A stretch of 64,000 bases of DNA from Kumtagia yinganensis (GCF_040081985.1 NZ_JBEBMH010000015.1:84201-148200), one strand, 5' to 3'; shown: positions 9,076-17,034, counted from the first letter of the stretch. Numbers and translations: made by a program. Notes: generated from the letters alone by a model not told the origin.

Positions 9076-9171
9076 TCGTGATTTTTCAATCACTTAGGAA
9101 ACTTGCTGAACCGCCCTGCCCTGATGTTGGCACCGAATTGGCACCGAGGGCGTTCCCGACCGGTTCGCGCT

Positions 9172-10335
9172 TCATTCCTGTAGTGCGGCAGTCAGGGCCG
9201 CGTCAACTACGGCGGCTGCACCTTCCTGCTGTCCAGGCAGGAGATGCGCATAAATGTTCAGTGTCACCGACGGGTTCGCGTGCCCTGCCCTCGCCGATAC
9301 GACATGCACCGGCACGCCGCTGCGCAGCAGATGGGTTATGTGGGTGTGCCGCAGTCCGTGGAACGTGACGTGCGCGACGCCGGCCGCAGCAGCTTCTCGG
9401 GCGAACTCTTTTGAGAACGGTCGCGGGCTACGCATCTGCCCGTCCCATGTCGGAAAGGCCAGATCGTGATCGCTCTTACCGAGACCGAGCTTCAGGCGTG
9501 TTTCCGCTTCCTCTTTGCGATGCCGACGTAGTTCCACAACGAGACGCACGGGCAATGCGATCGTGCGGCGGCTACGGTCTGTCTTCGGCTCCTTCAGCGA
9601 TATGCCGGCCTTGGTCTGTTCCACGACTTGCGCAACCTGAAGCGAGGCCCGGTCAAGGTCTATGTCTTTCCAGCGGAGCGCCAAGACCTCGCCCCGGCGC
9701 ATGCCCGTCGACGCGGCCAACATGACCGGCATGTAGAGCGACCGCCCTTTCAGGTACTTCAAAAGACCTACCAACTCGGCGTCGTCCAAAACTTGGATTT
9801 CCTCGCGCCGAACCTTCGGTGTGGTCTGAACCGCCTGCATGGGCGATTGCCGTACCTTCCGGGCCTTCACGGCCGACGACAGGATTTGAGATAGCAGCCG
9901 GTGGATGTGTTGGACGGTTTGCGGCGCCAGTCCGCCTTTGCCGTCGCGGCGTCCATTTATTCGCAAGTGAGCATAGAACTCGTCGATACGCGCACCGTCG
10001 AGTTTCTGGAGGGCAACCCTGCCAATCTGCGGGACTATATGTTGGTCGACGATCTCGCCATACCTTTCGAGCGTCTTGGCCGCCGCTTTCGACGGCGCAA
10101 TCGCCTTCAGCCAATGCCGAGCATACTCTTCAACCGATGTCGCCGTCTTCTCGACGAATGTCCCTTCATCGATCTGATTTAGCCGCTTGTTCAACTCGGC
10201 TTCAGCCTCCTTTTTCGTGCCGCGCACGGTCACGTATTGAGTGAGACGCTTGCCCGTGGCGGGATCGGTGCCAAGGTCGAATTTCAGGCGCCATGAGCCC
10301 TTGCCGCGCCGAGTGATATTACCGCGCATCGTCAT
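9172..10335 (-). CDS. tyrosine recombinase / phage integrase
   Basis: A 387-residue site-specific recombinase that would integrate and excise the element at tRNA-Ser. An N-terminal Arm-type DNA-binding region (about residues 1-60) and a core-binding SAM-like domain (about 65-165) precede the catalytic domain. The catalytic residues are visible: Arg213 in TGMRRGE, His326 and Arg329 in FHGLRH, His352 in GHANPS and the nucleophile Tyr362 in NIYAHLL. A lysine near position 251 fits the beta-hairpin position. It is intact and lies 97 bases from the tRNA. Its start overlaps the upstream regulator gene by 17 bases, so the two are co-expressed. Confidence 0.95.
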   Translation of the reverse strand: MTMRGNITRRGKGSWRLKFDLGTDPATGKRLTQYVTVRGTKKEAEAELNKRLNQIDEGTFVEKTATSVEEYARHWLKAIAPSKAAAKTLERYGEIVDQHIVPQIGRVALQKLDGARIDEFYAHLRINGRRDGKGGLAPQTVQHIHRLLSQILSSAVKARKVRQSPMQAVQTTPKVRREEIQVLDDAELVGLLKYLKGRSLYMPVMLAASTGMRRGEVLALRWKDIDLDRASLQVAQVVEQTKAGISLKEPKTDRSRRTIALPVRLVVELRRHRKEEAETRLKLGLGKSDHDLAFPTWDGQMRSPRPFSKEFAREAAAAGVAHVTFHGLRHTHITHLLRSGVPVHVVSARAGHANPSVTLNIYAHLLPGQQEGAAAVVDAALTAALQE

Positions 10336-10813
10336 CTCCTATGAAGCCGGATCGAATCTCTTTTCCATCCTTGTCGACCCACTTCGCTTTGCCGGCGTAG
10401 ACCAATTCAGACGCGACGCCGGACTTCAGTTGATCAATCAGGAAAACGACATCGTCACCTTTGACGCCGGGCAGGCGGACAAAATCGCGCACCAGGCTTC
10501 TCATCACCGCGAGTGTCGCCAGCATCAGATAGTCGGGATGGCCGCGCCAATTTCGATCGGCTGTATCATCATCAGCGTGGGCGGCGGCCGAAGACCCGGC
10601 CTTGTGGAATTCTTCTGCTAAGAGGATTGCCCAGATGTGAATTTCTTGGCTGCTGAAGAGGTCATCATCGACAAACGAGCGCTCTAAACGGCGCACAATC
10701 TCGGAGTTCATGGAATGCCCGAGTCTCTTCGCGGCCGCTTCAAGTGAAGCGCGAAGCGGCTCCTTCATCCGTAGCTTGACGTCAACTGTTGCGGAGTCGG
10801 GTCGTCCACTCAT
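10319..10813 (-). CDS. Arc-like ribbon-helix-helix DNA-binding protein
   Basis: A 164-residue protein whose first 50 residues match the Arc/Mnt ribbon-helix-helix fold: a basic beta strand (VDVKLRMKEPL) and two helices (RASLEAAAKRLGHSMNSEIVRRLERSF). The remaining two thirds are unrecognised. It is transcribed away from the excisionase gene across a region with three CCCC-N6-GGGG palindromes and overlaps the integrase gene downstream. I infer that it is the element's switch repressor and binds those palindromes. That binding is not shown by sequence alone. Confidence 0.8.
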   Translation of the reverse strand: MSGRPDSATVDVKLRMKEPLRASLEAAAKRLGHSMNSEIVRRLERSFVDDDLFSSQEIHIWAILLAEEFHKAGSSAAAHADDDTADRNWRGHPDYLMLATLAVMRSLVRDFVRLPGVKGDDVVFLIDQLKSGVASELVYAGKAKWVDKDGKEIRSGFIGDDDAR

Positions 10814-10869
10814 GTTTGTATGCCCGTTGATGTTGTTTCATCCCGCTCTGTGTAACACGCGGTGCATAG

Positions 10870-10939
10870 CCCCGCAAGTGGGGTTGACCCCACATGTGGG
10901 GCTATAATATTACTGCTTCACATAGCCCCACATCCGGGG
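10870..10939. promoter_or_regulatory. divergent control region with three CCCC-N6-GGGG operators
   Basis: Three copies of a palindromic site lie at 10870-10883 (CCCCGCAAGTGGGG), 10888-10901 (CCCCACATGTGGGG, a perfect palindrome) and 10926-10939 (CCCCACATCCGGGG). Their start-to-start spacings are 18 and 38 bases. TTGACC at 10884-10889 and TATAAT at 10903-10908 sit among them, though their 13-base spacing is shorter than usual. The region separates the regulator-integrase pair (minus strand) from the excisionase-replication genes (plus strand). Confidence 0.75.
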
Positions 10940-10956
10940 TCATACAGGAGCAGAAA

Positions 10957-11136
10957 ATGGCAGATACAAATCGATTGACTGTCACGGTTGAGGAAGCTGC
11001 CGAACTTCTCGGCATTGGCCGCAACGCTGGGTACGAAGGCGTCCGCCGGGGCGAAATCCCTTCAATAAGAATTGGAAAACGGCTTTTGGTTCCGCGCGCG
11101 GCGCTGGATCGGATGCTTAACGGCGAGGCCGCATAA
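10957..11136 (+). CDS. excisionase-like helix-turn-helix protein
   Basis: A 59-residue protein with the MerR-like winged HTH seen in the excisionase family (HTH_17): TVEEAAELLGIGRNAGYEGVRRGEIP followed by the wing SIRIGKRLLVPRAAL. The ATG at 10957 has AGGAG at 10946-10950. It heads the rightward operon directly after the three operators and could act in excision, in control of the early genes, or both. Confidence 0.85.
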   Translation: MADTNRLTVTVEEAAELLGIGRNAGYEGVRRGEIPSIRIGKRLLVPRAALDRMLNGEAA

Positions 11137-11137
11137 C

Positions 11138-11347
11138 ATGGCGGTCGAGATCACCATTGACCGCGCCGCCGACAACCCCGGCGTTTATCTAGTCGCGGTG
11201 GCCCACGACATTTCCGCCACCTTCATCCCCAAGCACCGGGATTATTGGTCGGCGCTTTCAGAGGGGCTTCGGCTCCAGCGCGAGTTCCGACCGGCGATCC
11301 TGCATGACCGAGTTGTTCAGGGAGGCGCCCATCATGCTTCTCCCTAA
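11138..11347 (+). CDS. hypothetical protein
   Basis: A 69-residue small protein starting one base after the excisionase stop, so it is translationally coupled. It begins MAVEITIDRAADNPGVYLVAVAHDISATFIP and has no recognised domain. Its place in the tightly packed early operon supports it as a real gene. Confidence 0.65.
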   Translation: MAVEITIDRAADNPGVYLVAVAHDISATFIPKHRDYWSALSEGLRLQREFRPAILHDRVVQGGAHHASP

Positions 11348-11534
11348 TGGAAAACCCGCTGCGGTTCAGGCAGCGGGCTTCCAGAATATCGACAGGCTTT
11401 GCGGCAAGTTCGATGTTCTGGAGGATAGCCTCCCACCCCTCGTTTTTCAAGCTTTCCGTGTCCAGCGGCATCAGCCCGGCATCAGCCTGTCGGCGGCGCT
11501 GGCCGTGGCCGAACTCCATTGGAGGTCGGCATGA
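11334..11534 (+). CDS. small hypothetical protein
   Basis: A 66-residue frame with ATG at 11334 after GGAGG and a stop that overlaps the next start codon in an ATGA junction, as is usual in this operon. The start overlaps the gene before it. It encodes LPNGKPAAVQAAGFQN and no known domain. An opposite-strand frame covers the same bases, so the call is moderate. Confidence 0.5.
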   Translation: MLLPNGKPAAVQAAGFQNIDRLCGKFDVLEDSLPPLVFQAFRVQRHQPGISLSAALAVAELHWRSA

Positions 11535-12406
11535 GCGAGCATTTTCAACCGGGTTTGAAAAAAGGTCGCGGCATGTCGAGCACCTCGCTCGACCTGATCG
11601 CCGCCATGCGCGCCATCGCCGAGGCGGTCCAGCCGATCACGGGACGCGGCATCGGCTACAAGCTCTTCACCTCCGGCATGATCCCGTCGATGTCGACCAA
11701 CGAGATGCAGAAGGTCTATCGCCTTCTGCGGATCGCCCGCGAACAGGGCAACATTCCGTGGGAATGGATTGTTGACGAGACCCGCGAACTGGAGCGGGTT
11801 TCGACATGGGATGACCCGGCGCAGTACGCTCGAGCGGTAGCCCGGTCGTATCGCCGGGATTTCTGGAATCAGCAGCCCTACCGCGTCGAAGTCTGGTCCG
11901 AAAAAGGAACGGTGCGCGGCGTCCTGAAGCCGGTGCTAAATCACTATGCGGTTGGATTCCGCGTCATGCACGGCTTCGCCTCCGCGACCACGGTCAACGA
12001 CATTGCCAAGGATGACGATGGCCGTGACTTGGTCGTGCTCTACTGCGGCGACTTCGATCCGAGCGGCCTCTACATGTCGGAGAAAGACCTGCCCCGCAGG
12101 CTCGACGAATATGGCGGCAGCCACGTCAAGTTGCAGCGCATCGCTTTGAGGCCAGAACAGACGGAAGGTCTCCCGTCCTTCCCTGCCTCCGACAAGCGCT
12201 CGGACAAGCGCCACGGCTGGTTCGTCGAGAACCACGGGACGCGGTGCTGGGAACTCGACGCCATGGACCCGCGCGACCTGCGCGAGTGCATCGAGCGGGA
12301 AATCGACTACCTCATCGAGCCGGAAGCATGGGCACGCTGCGAGACCGTCAACGCGGCAGAACTGGAATCCCTGCAGACCATCCTGTCGGGCTGGAGGGCG
12401 CAATGA
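11531..12406 (+). CDS. stand-alone Spo11/topoisomerase VI A-type Toprim protein
   Basis: A 291-residue protein from the replication module. ATG at 11531 follows GGAGGT. The C-terminal half shows a Toprim metal site: Glu124 in VEVWSEKG and the acidic motif Asp174-x-Asp176 in YCGDFDPSG, which resembles the DxDPxG motif of topoisomerase VI subunit A and Spo11. The N-terminal part (residues 20-110) is helical and may hold a winged-helix domain, but no catalytic tyrosine of the 5Y-CAP type is obvious. It may cleave or process DNA for element replication or recombination. Similar proteins are, to my knowledge, usually annotated as hypothetical. Confidence 0.6.
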   Translation: MSEHFQPGLKKGRGMSSTSLDLIAAMRAIAEAVQPITGRGIGYKLFTSGMIPSMSTNEMQKVYRLLRIAREQGNIPWEWIVDETRELERVSTWDDPAQYARAVARSYRRDFWNQQPYRVEVWSEKGTVRGVLKPVLNHYAVGFRVMHGFASATTVNDIAKDDDGRDLVVLYCGDFDPSGLYMSEKDLPRRLDEYGGSHVKLQRIALRPEQTEGLPSFPASDKRSDKRHGWFVENHGTRCWELDAMDPRDLRECIEREIDYLIEPEAWARCETVNAAELESLQTILSGWRAQ

Positions 12407-12663
12407 ACGCCATCCCAGTCACCACGCCTGTCCAGGTCGCCATTGCCGTCCGGCATGTGCGGCTGGCAAGGAATGCGCTCCACGCCGCCGTCCTGCACCT
12501 CGACGATGCGGGCTACGACTGCGCCACGCTCAACAGCCTGTATTCCGGCGCCAGCGGTCTCATTGCCACATGGGCTGGCCGGCCGCCGCCGCCCGACAAC
12601 ATCCCCGAGAACATCGCGCGATCGGCTGCCGAATGGCGTCGCGCGCATCGCAGGACTTACTGA
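12403..12663 (+). CDS. hypothetical protein
   Basis: An 86-residue protein starting in an ATGA overlap with the Toprim gene. A helical N-terminus (QVAIAVRHVRLARNALHAAVLHL) is followed by a region ending RRAHRRTY. No domain is recognised. It belongs to the replication operon by position. Confidence 0.65.
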   Translation: MNAIPVTTPVQVAIAVRHVRLARNALHAAVLHLDDAGYDCATLNSLYSGASGLIATWAGRPPPPDNIPENIARSAAEWRRAHRRTY

Positions 12664-12664
12664 C

Positions 12665-13834
12665 ATGGGCGCCGAGGACAGCAACGCCATTGCCGCGCGC
12701 ATGATTGCCGACGCCGATCGGGACGAAGAGATTTATCGAAACATCGACTATGACAGGCCGGAAGCTTCGTCCGGCTTCAGATTTGTCCATGCGGCGTCCC
12801 TGGCCGGCAAGCCGGTTCCTCCACGCGAATGGGTCGTGGAGGGCCTGGTACCGCGATACAACGTCACGCTGCTCGGCGGCGACGGCGGAACGGGCAAGTC
12901 GCTCCTCGCCCTTCAATTGGCCTTCGCCGCCAACACCGATGGCTATTGGGCCGGGCGTGAAGTCCGTCCCTCCCGCGTGATCTACTGGAGCGCGGAAGAC
13001 GACCTGGACGAGCTCCACCGCAGGCTGGCCAACATTTCGGAGGCGACCAGCGTTTCGCTCGCGGATGTCAGGAATCTACATCTCCTGCCGCGCGCTGGCG
13101 AGAATTCCGTACTTGCCAATCTCAACCCGAAGAACGGCGCCATCGTCCCCACGGACCTCTACGAGAAGCTGGTGCGGTCGGTCATACCCACGATGGCCGA
13201 TATCATCATCCTGGACTCGCTCGCCGACGTGTACGGCGCCGACGAGAACATTCGAACACAGGTCCGGCAGTTCGTCGGTTTGCTGCGGCGCCTGTGCACC
13301 GAACAGGAAGTAACCGTCGTCGTTCTGGCGCATCCGAGCCTGTCCGGCATCTCCACCGGCACAGGCCTGTCAGGCTCCACCGCATGGAGCAATTCAGTTC
13401 GCTCCCGGCTGTTTCTCGAGCGGGTGAAGGCTGATGACGGTGACGAACCTGACCCCGACCTGCGCGTGCTGCGTGTCGTCAAGAGCAACTATGCCCAGCT
13501 CGGTGACGAAATCCGGCTGCGCTGGCAGGCAGGTACATTCGTCCCGGCAACGAGGCAGGACAGCATGTCCGCCATGGCGGTCCAATCGAAGGCCGAACGC
13601 ATATTTCTTGATCTGGTGGACACCTATGCCGCGCAGGGGCGCTACGTCAGCGCGTCGCCATCTGCCAACTATGCACCGACGGTTTTTGAGAAAGACCCCA
13701 AGGCTGAAGGCATCCGCAAACGCGGCTTCGTAGACGCCATGAACAGGCTTTTCGAAGCCGGCAAGATCACAATCGAAGAGACCGGGCCAGCTTCTCGCCG
13801 GCTGAAACGGGTCGCCGTCGTGAGGGACAAATGA
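12665..13834 (+). CDS. RepA-like AAA ATPase / replicative helicase
   Basis: A 389-residue RecA-fold ATPase of the AAA_25/RepA type, probably the hexameric helicase that drives element replication. Walker A is GGDGGTGKS at residues 71-79, and Walker B is in IIILDSLAD with Asp184. AEDD follows strand 3 near residues 110-113, and a conserved histidine motif (VVLAHPS) comes later. The C-terminal 90 residues look like a winged-helix extension. The start at 12665 lies just after the preceding stop. Directly behind the gene is an array of 11-bp repeats that could be its origin. Confidence 0.85.
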   Translation: MGAEDSNAIAARMIADADRDEEIYRNIDYDRPEASSGFRFVHAASLAGKPVPPREWVVEGLVPRYNVTLLGGDGGTGKSLLALQLAFAANTDGYWAGREVRPSRVIYWSAEDDLDELHRRLANISEATSVSLADVRNLHLLPRAGENSVLANLNPKNGAIVPTDLYEKLVRSVIPTMADIIILDSLADVYGADENIRTQVRQFVGLLRRLCTEQEVTVVVLAHPSLSGISTGTGLSGSTAWSNSVRSRLFLERVKADDGDEPDPDLRVLRVVKSNYAQLGDEIRLRWQAGTFVPATRQDSMSAMAVQSKAERIFLDLVDTYAAQGRYVSASPSANYAPTVFEKDPKAEGIRKRGFVDAMNRLFEAGKITIEETGPASRRLKRVAVVRDK

Positions 13835-14118
13835 GCCTTCAGACGCCCTTCAGACGCCCTTCAAACGGGGGTTCGAACGCCTTTATGACGCCCTTCAAAC
13901 GGGCTTCAGACGCCTTCAGACGCCCTACACACACATCCCCCCATACCCCTATAGCGCGTTGCGCCCTCTCTGAGGGCCGGGCGCACGCGAAATTACAGGG
14001 ATGCCAACGGAACTTTTTGCCGAAACCTGCGGCGTCTAGATTTGCGCCACCGGCCGGTATCACCCTTGGCCGTGGGACAATTTCTGATCCTCGCCCCCCG
14101 GCATCAGGTGCCGCATGA
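13831..14118 (+). CDS. hypothetical protein spanning the iteron-like repeats
   Basis: A 95-residue frame joined by ATGA overlaps to both the RepA-like gene and the next gene. Its first 30 residues are a direct read of the 11-bp DNA repeats (PFRRPSNGG, PFKRASDAFRRP), so the coding role is uncertain. The frame may only tolerate an origin sequence. The continuous overlaps are the sole support. Confidence 0.4.
   Translation: MSLQTPFRRPSNGGSNAFMTPFKRASDAFRRPTHTSPHTPIARCALSEGRAHAKLQGCQRNFLPKPAASRFAPPAGITLGRGTISDPRPPASGAA
13837..13924. repeat. eight tandem 11-bp iteron-like repeats
   Basis: Eight units of 10-12 bp run without gaps. CTTCAGACGCC occurs exactly at 13837, 13848 and 13904, and CTTCAAACGGG occurs at 13859 and 13893. 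Variants start at 13870, 13882 and 13915. One unit per helical turn, directly behind a RepA-like helicase gene, is the arrangement expected of a replication origin. Confidence 0.75.
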
Positions 14119-14345
14119 GCGATGCCGAGAACCCCAGTACTGTTCGCTGGCGCCGATGGCGAGATCGTCAAGACCGGGGCGAAAGCATCGTGCCGTTGCC
14201 AGTCGACCACCAGTTCGTCGAGATGATGCTGGCCGCCGGCAAGATCGATGACCGGGGCAGCCGCAGTAAGCGGAAACTCGCCGAGGCGATAAAGCGCGCC
14301 GCGATGGAAGGCTGCGCCAACGCGTTGGGCACAAATCGCAAATAG
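14115..14345 (+). CDS. hypothetical phage protein
   Basis: A 76-residue basic, helical protein starting in an ATGA overlap. The N-terminus is rich in Arg and Trp (RWRRWRDRQDRG), and the C-terminus has RSKRKLAEAIKRAAMEGCANAL. It looks like a small nucleic-acid-binding protein, but no family is recognised. Confidence 0.65.
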   Translation: MSDAENPSTVRWRRWRDRQDRGESIVPLPVDHQFVEMMLAAGKIDDRGSRSKRKLAEAIKRAAMEGCANALGTNRK

Positions 14346-14381
14346 GTGGGTACGGTTCTTCCAACGAAACGGAGAACCGAG

Positions 14382-14891
14382 ATGCTGGCCCGGACGCCAA
14401 AATCCATTGAACCGCAGAGCTACGCTGATCTGCTGAAAATCCCGCCGAGGCCGGCGGCCCTGACTGAGGCCGAGCAGACGCTGGACAAGGCCACGACCGA
14501 ACTCAAGTCGGCGCAGGCGATCCAGGCAGCCGCGCTGGATCAATTTCGCCATATGCAACCCGGCACCATCCCCAGCATCACCGCTCGCGAGGTTGACGAG
14601 GCAGGTGTGAAGTTGCGGGAGGCATATGAGGCGCAGCAGCTTGCGCAGATCAGGCGCGATGGTGCGAAAGCCGACTATGAAGCGTCGCTTCATTTGCAGG
14701 TCGATCAAGGCTGCGCCGGGCTTCGTGACGAAATTCTCGACATAGCCGACCGCCTGGAGGAAGTCCTGAGCCGAGGTGTGGCACTCCATGCCGCCGCAGC
14801 CGCAGCGCGTGTCAGCCTGCGCAACCGCCTGCCGCTCAACTGCCGCGACATGGGCGGCATCGTCTCACAAATCCGTCGCAACTGCCGCTGA
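14382..14891 (+). CDS. hypothetical coiled-coil protein
   Basis: A 169-residue protein with ATG at 14382 after GGAGAACCGAG. Most of residues 30-120 are charged heptad-like helices (TEAEQTLDKATTELKSAQAI, then VDEAGVKLREAYEAQQLAQI), so a coiled coil is likely. It may be a scaffold or a minor structural protein, but nothing decides this. Confidence 0.65.
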   Translation: MLARTPKSIEPQSYADLLKIPPRPAALTEAEQTLDKATTELKSAQAIQAAALDQFRHMQPGTIPSITAREVDEAGVKLREAYEAQQLAQIRRDGAKADYEASLHLQVDQGCAGLRDEILDIADRLEEVLSRGVALHAAAAAARVSLRNRLPLNCRDMGGIVSQIRRNCR

Positions 14892-14902
14892 GGTAACCAA
14901 TC

Positions 14903-15142
14903 ATGAGAAGCAGGAACGCAATCAGAGCCGAGCACTACGAGTTCAACAAAACATATCCGAACGGGACCTATGTCTGGCTCTACGGCACCTTGCGACAGGT
15001 GTGCGTCGAGACGACCCGAGGCGTTCGGCGAACGATTCTTCGCAAGGTCAGTCCGCAACCGCAAGAGAGCGGGGCGAAGTCGCACTATCCGCCTGAGCGC
15101 GCTGTCAATTACTTCACGCGCGAAATGACACCGGGACGCTGA
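14903..15142 (+). CDS. hypothetical protein
   Basis: A 79-residue protein starting 11 bases after the coiled-coil gene. It contains an Arg-rich central stretch (RQVCVETTRGVRRTILRKV) and no recognised domain. Operon position is the main support. Confidence 0.55.
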   Translation: MRSRNAIRAEHYEFNKTYPNGTYVWLYGTLRQVCVETTRGVRRTILRKVSPQPQESGAKSHYPPERAVNYFTREMTPGR

Positions 15143-15151
15143 GGCACGACG

Positions 15152-15520
15152 ATGGCCGATCGCGTAGCAATGGAACAAGAGGCACGCCAGCGCGTGCTCG
15201 CCTACGACATACGGGCCAGGCTCGATCGCGGCGAGCGCGTGACGCTCGACGAGTTCGCGGCCATGGCCAGAGTCGAAGATCATGATCTTGGGCGCAAACT
15301 GTTTGAAGACATCAGAGAGCTTTCTGACAGGCGAGCGCTGATGAGTGTCGCCGGCGCCATCACTGGCTACATCAGCGCCTATCGAATTTCACAGTACGAG
15401 AGGCGCATCGAATTAGAGGACCGCATAGCCACGCTTGAAGCCAGGCTCGCCGAGCGCGACGCTCAGCCGCGCATCATTGCTGGCCGCCCGCGCCTCATAG
15501 CAGGAGGCAAGGGCAGATGA
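15152..15520 (+). CDS. hypothetical protein with coiled coil
   Basis: A 122-residue protein. The middle has a weakly hydrophobic segment (ALMSVAGAITGYISAY) followed by a heptad region (ERRIELEDRIATLEARLAERD). A membrane-anchored coiled-coil protein is possible. It shares an ATGA junction with the next gene. Confidence 0.6.
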   Translation: MADRVAMEQEARQRVLAYDIRARLDRGERVTLDEFAAMARVEDHDLGRKLFEDIRELSDRRALMSVAGAITGYISAYRISQYERRIELEDRIATLEARLAERDAQPRIIAGRPRLIAGGKGR

Positions 15521-15681
15521 CCGGCCTCGACAGGCTCAGCACCACGGATGGCAAGTATGCGTTGCTTACGGCTGCGCTTGGCCTGGAAGCTGCGCTGGGC
15601 CGTCGACTGGTCAACGATGAGATTGACGCCTTGATCGTCATGATGGCGAAGGCTCTCGAACCCAAGCCGGCGGTTCACTGA
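15517..15681 (+). CDS. small hypothetical protein
   Basis: A 54-residue frame starting in an ATGA overlap with the preceding gene and preceded by AGGAGG. It is helical, with ALLTAALGLEAALGRRL and EIDALIVMMAKAL. No family is recognised, but the start signals are good. Confidence 0.6.
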   Translation: MTGLDRLSTTDGKYALLTAALGLEAALGRRLVNDEIDALIVMMAKALEPKPAVH

Positions 15682-15682
15682 G

Positions 15683-15868
15683 ATGACGACGTACGCTCGG
15701 CGATCGTCAGAGATCAGCCACTCACCACCGTGCTCGCCTGGCGGGTGGCTGGTCGACCCTACCGGGGGGCTAGGTCCGAAATCTAGCATCGACCTACCCA
15801 TAGACCGGTCCGGCCAAACGTTTTCAGTTCCGATGCCCCGGTTCAACCCGCGCGCGAGGAGTGAGTGA
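15683..15868 (+). CDS. questionable small protein
   Basis: A 61-residue frame starting one base after the preceding stop and ending just before the terminase gene. The composition is Pro- and Ser-rich and resembles no family. It is kept only because it fills the operon without a gap. Confidence 0.3.
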   Translation: MTTYARRSSEISHSPPCSPGGWLVDPTGGLGPKSSIDLPIDRSGQTFSVPMPRFNPRARSE

Positions 15869-15869
15869 A

Positions 15870-16289
15870 ATGGGTGCCCGAGGCCCTCAATCTGCCGCAT
15901 CACTGACCGTCGTCGCCAGCAATTCGGCGGAAAAGCCTCGTCCATCCGCGTCGAAGGCGACGCCATCCGCTCCGAAGCATCTGGCACCTGCAACGCGGGA
16001 ATGGTTCGAAAGCATCGTGGCCGAGTTCTCGCTGGAGTCCTGGCATCTGCGAGTGCTCATCGCCGCTGCCGAAGCATGGGACCGGAAGGAAGAGGCCCGA
16101 AAGGCCGTTGCCAAATTCGGTTTGACGTTCGTCGACGAGAAGGGCGGCGTGAAGGTTCGTCCGGAGGTTTCCATCGAAAGGGATGCGCGCATCGCCTTCA
16201 TGCGGGCCATTCGTGAACTGGACCTGGACGGCGAAGGCCCTGGCGGTGAGCCGACGCGTCCGCCTGCCATCGGCAGCAACAGGAGATAA
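15870..16289 (+). CDS. phage terminase small subunit, P27 family
   Basis: A 139-residue DNA-recognition subunit of the packaging motor. The start at 15870 lies 9 bases after AGGAG. The pattern LAPATREWFESIVAEF, then LIAAAEAWDRKEEARKAV and VRPEVSIERDARIAFMRAIRELDLD is characteristic of the P27/terminase_4 family. No large terminase subunit follows, which is unusual, because the two genes normally sit together. The element may have lost it by deletion or may rely on a helper phage. Confidence 0.85.
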   Translation: MGARGPQSAASLTVVASNSAEKPRPSASKATPSAPKHLAPATREWFESIVAEFSLESWHLRVLIAAAEAWDRKEEARKAVAKFGLTFVDEKGGVKVRPEVSIERDARIAFMRAIRELDLDGEGPGGEPTRPPAIGSNRR

Positions 16290-16291
16290 CT

Positions 16292-16801
16292 ATGCCTGTG
16301 AAACGCAAGAAGGCAATACGCCGAGAGAGCGGGCTGCCCGAGGAAGTGGAGGGCCATTTCCTCGGCGACCCGGAACACCAGTTCGTTTTTTGGTGGAGCG
16401 ACGCCGAGGTGCGCCAGATGTGGGAGCGCTGGCGCGATGAGTTGCTGGCGCAGTGGGTGCTGGACCACCCCGGCACGCGGCCGCGCGGCTGGTGGATGTT
16501 CGACGCGCCGGAGAACCGAATTCGCACCGGCGGCAAAGGAACCCCGAAGTTCGAGGTGCTCAACTACGTCCCTGACTTCGAGTACGGCATGCCGACGAGC
16601 TACGTCGATCAGTGGGAGTTCGAATATTACAACGGCATTCACCGGCACGTGGATGGCCACTTGATCGATGAGAAGCGCAAGCCAGGCGACTTCGTTGCAG
16701 ATGTCTACGATCCCGATGACCCGCCGACCTTCGAGAGTGAGGCGGAATATCTCGCTCGGCTGGGGCTTCTCTTTGATGGGGAGGCCGCCCGATGCCAGTG
16801 A
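16292..16801 (+). CDS. hypothetical phage protein
   Basis: A 169-residue acidic protein rich in Trp, Tyr and Phe, starting two bases after the terminase stop. It begins with a basic patch (MPVKRKKAIRRESG), then has WWSDAEVRQMWERWRDELLAQWV and a Tyr/Asp-rich C-terminus. I recognise no domain. The next gene opens with a very similar N-terminus (MPVKRR). Confidence 0.65.
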   Translation: MPVKRKKAIRRESGLPEEVEGHFLGDPEHQFVFWWSDAEVRQMWERWRDELLAQWVLDHPGTRPRGWWMFDAPENRIRTGGKGTPKFEVLNYVPDFEYGMPTSYVDQWEFEYYNGIHRHVDGHLIDEKRKPGDFVADVYDPDDPPTFESEAEYLARLGLLFDGEAARCQ

Positions 16802-17034
16802 AACGGCGAACCTCGAAACTTCGGCAGCGGATCACACCGGAAGCCGTCGAGGCATTCCGCGCCGGCGAATTCGCCGCGCTACATCTCGCGCTTGGCCTCC
16901 GACCTTGGGAAGCCTCGCCGCTGCCCGCCAGCATTACGCCGCTCGGGGTCGACCCGGCTCACCGGCATTCGTGGGGCGAAGAGACCTGGCGGCAGGCCGT
17001 GGCACTGCAAGCCCGATTGCAGGAGGCAGCATGA
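16792..17034 (+). CDS. hypothetical phage protein
   Basis: An 80-residue protein that overlaps its neighbour by 10 bases and joins the tape-measure remnant by an ATGA junction. It contains RQRITPEAVEAFRAGEFAAL and ends in a helix (WRQAVALQARLQEAA). The function is unknown. Confidence 0.6.
   Translation: MPVKRRTSKLRQRITPEAVEAFRAGEFAALHLALGLRPWEASPLPASITPLGVDPAHRHSWGEETWRQAVALQARLQEAA

Noticed and set aside
13839..14789. 316-codon antisense frame over the iteron and coiled-coil region
   Set aside because: The plus-strand genes have ATGA junctions and ribosome sites, and the antisense product shows no family pattern.
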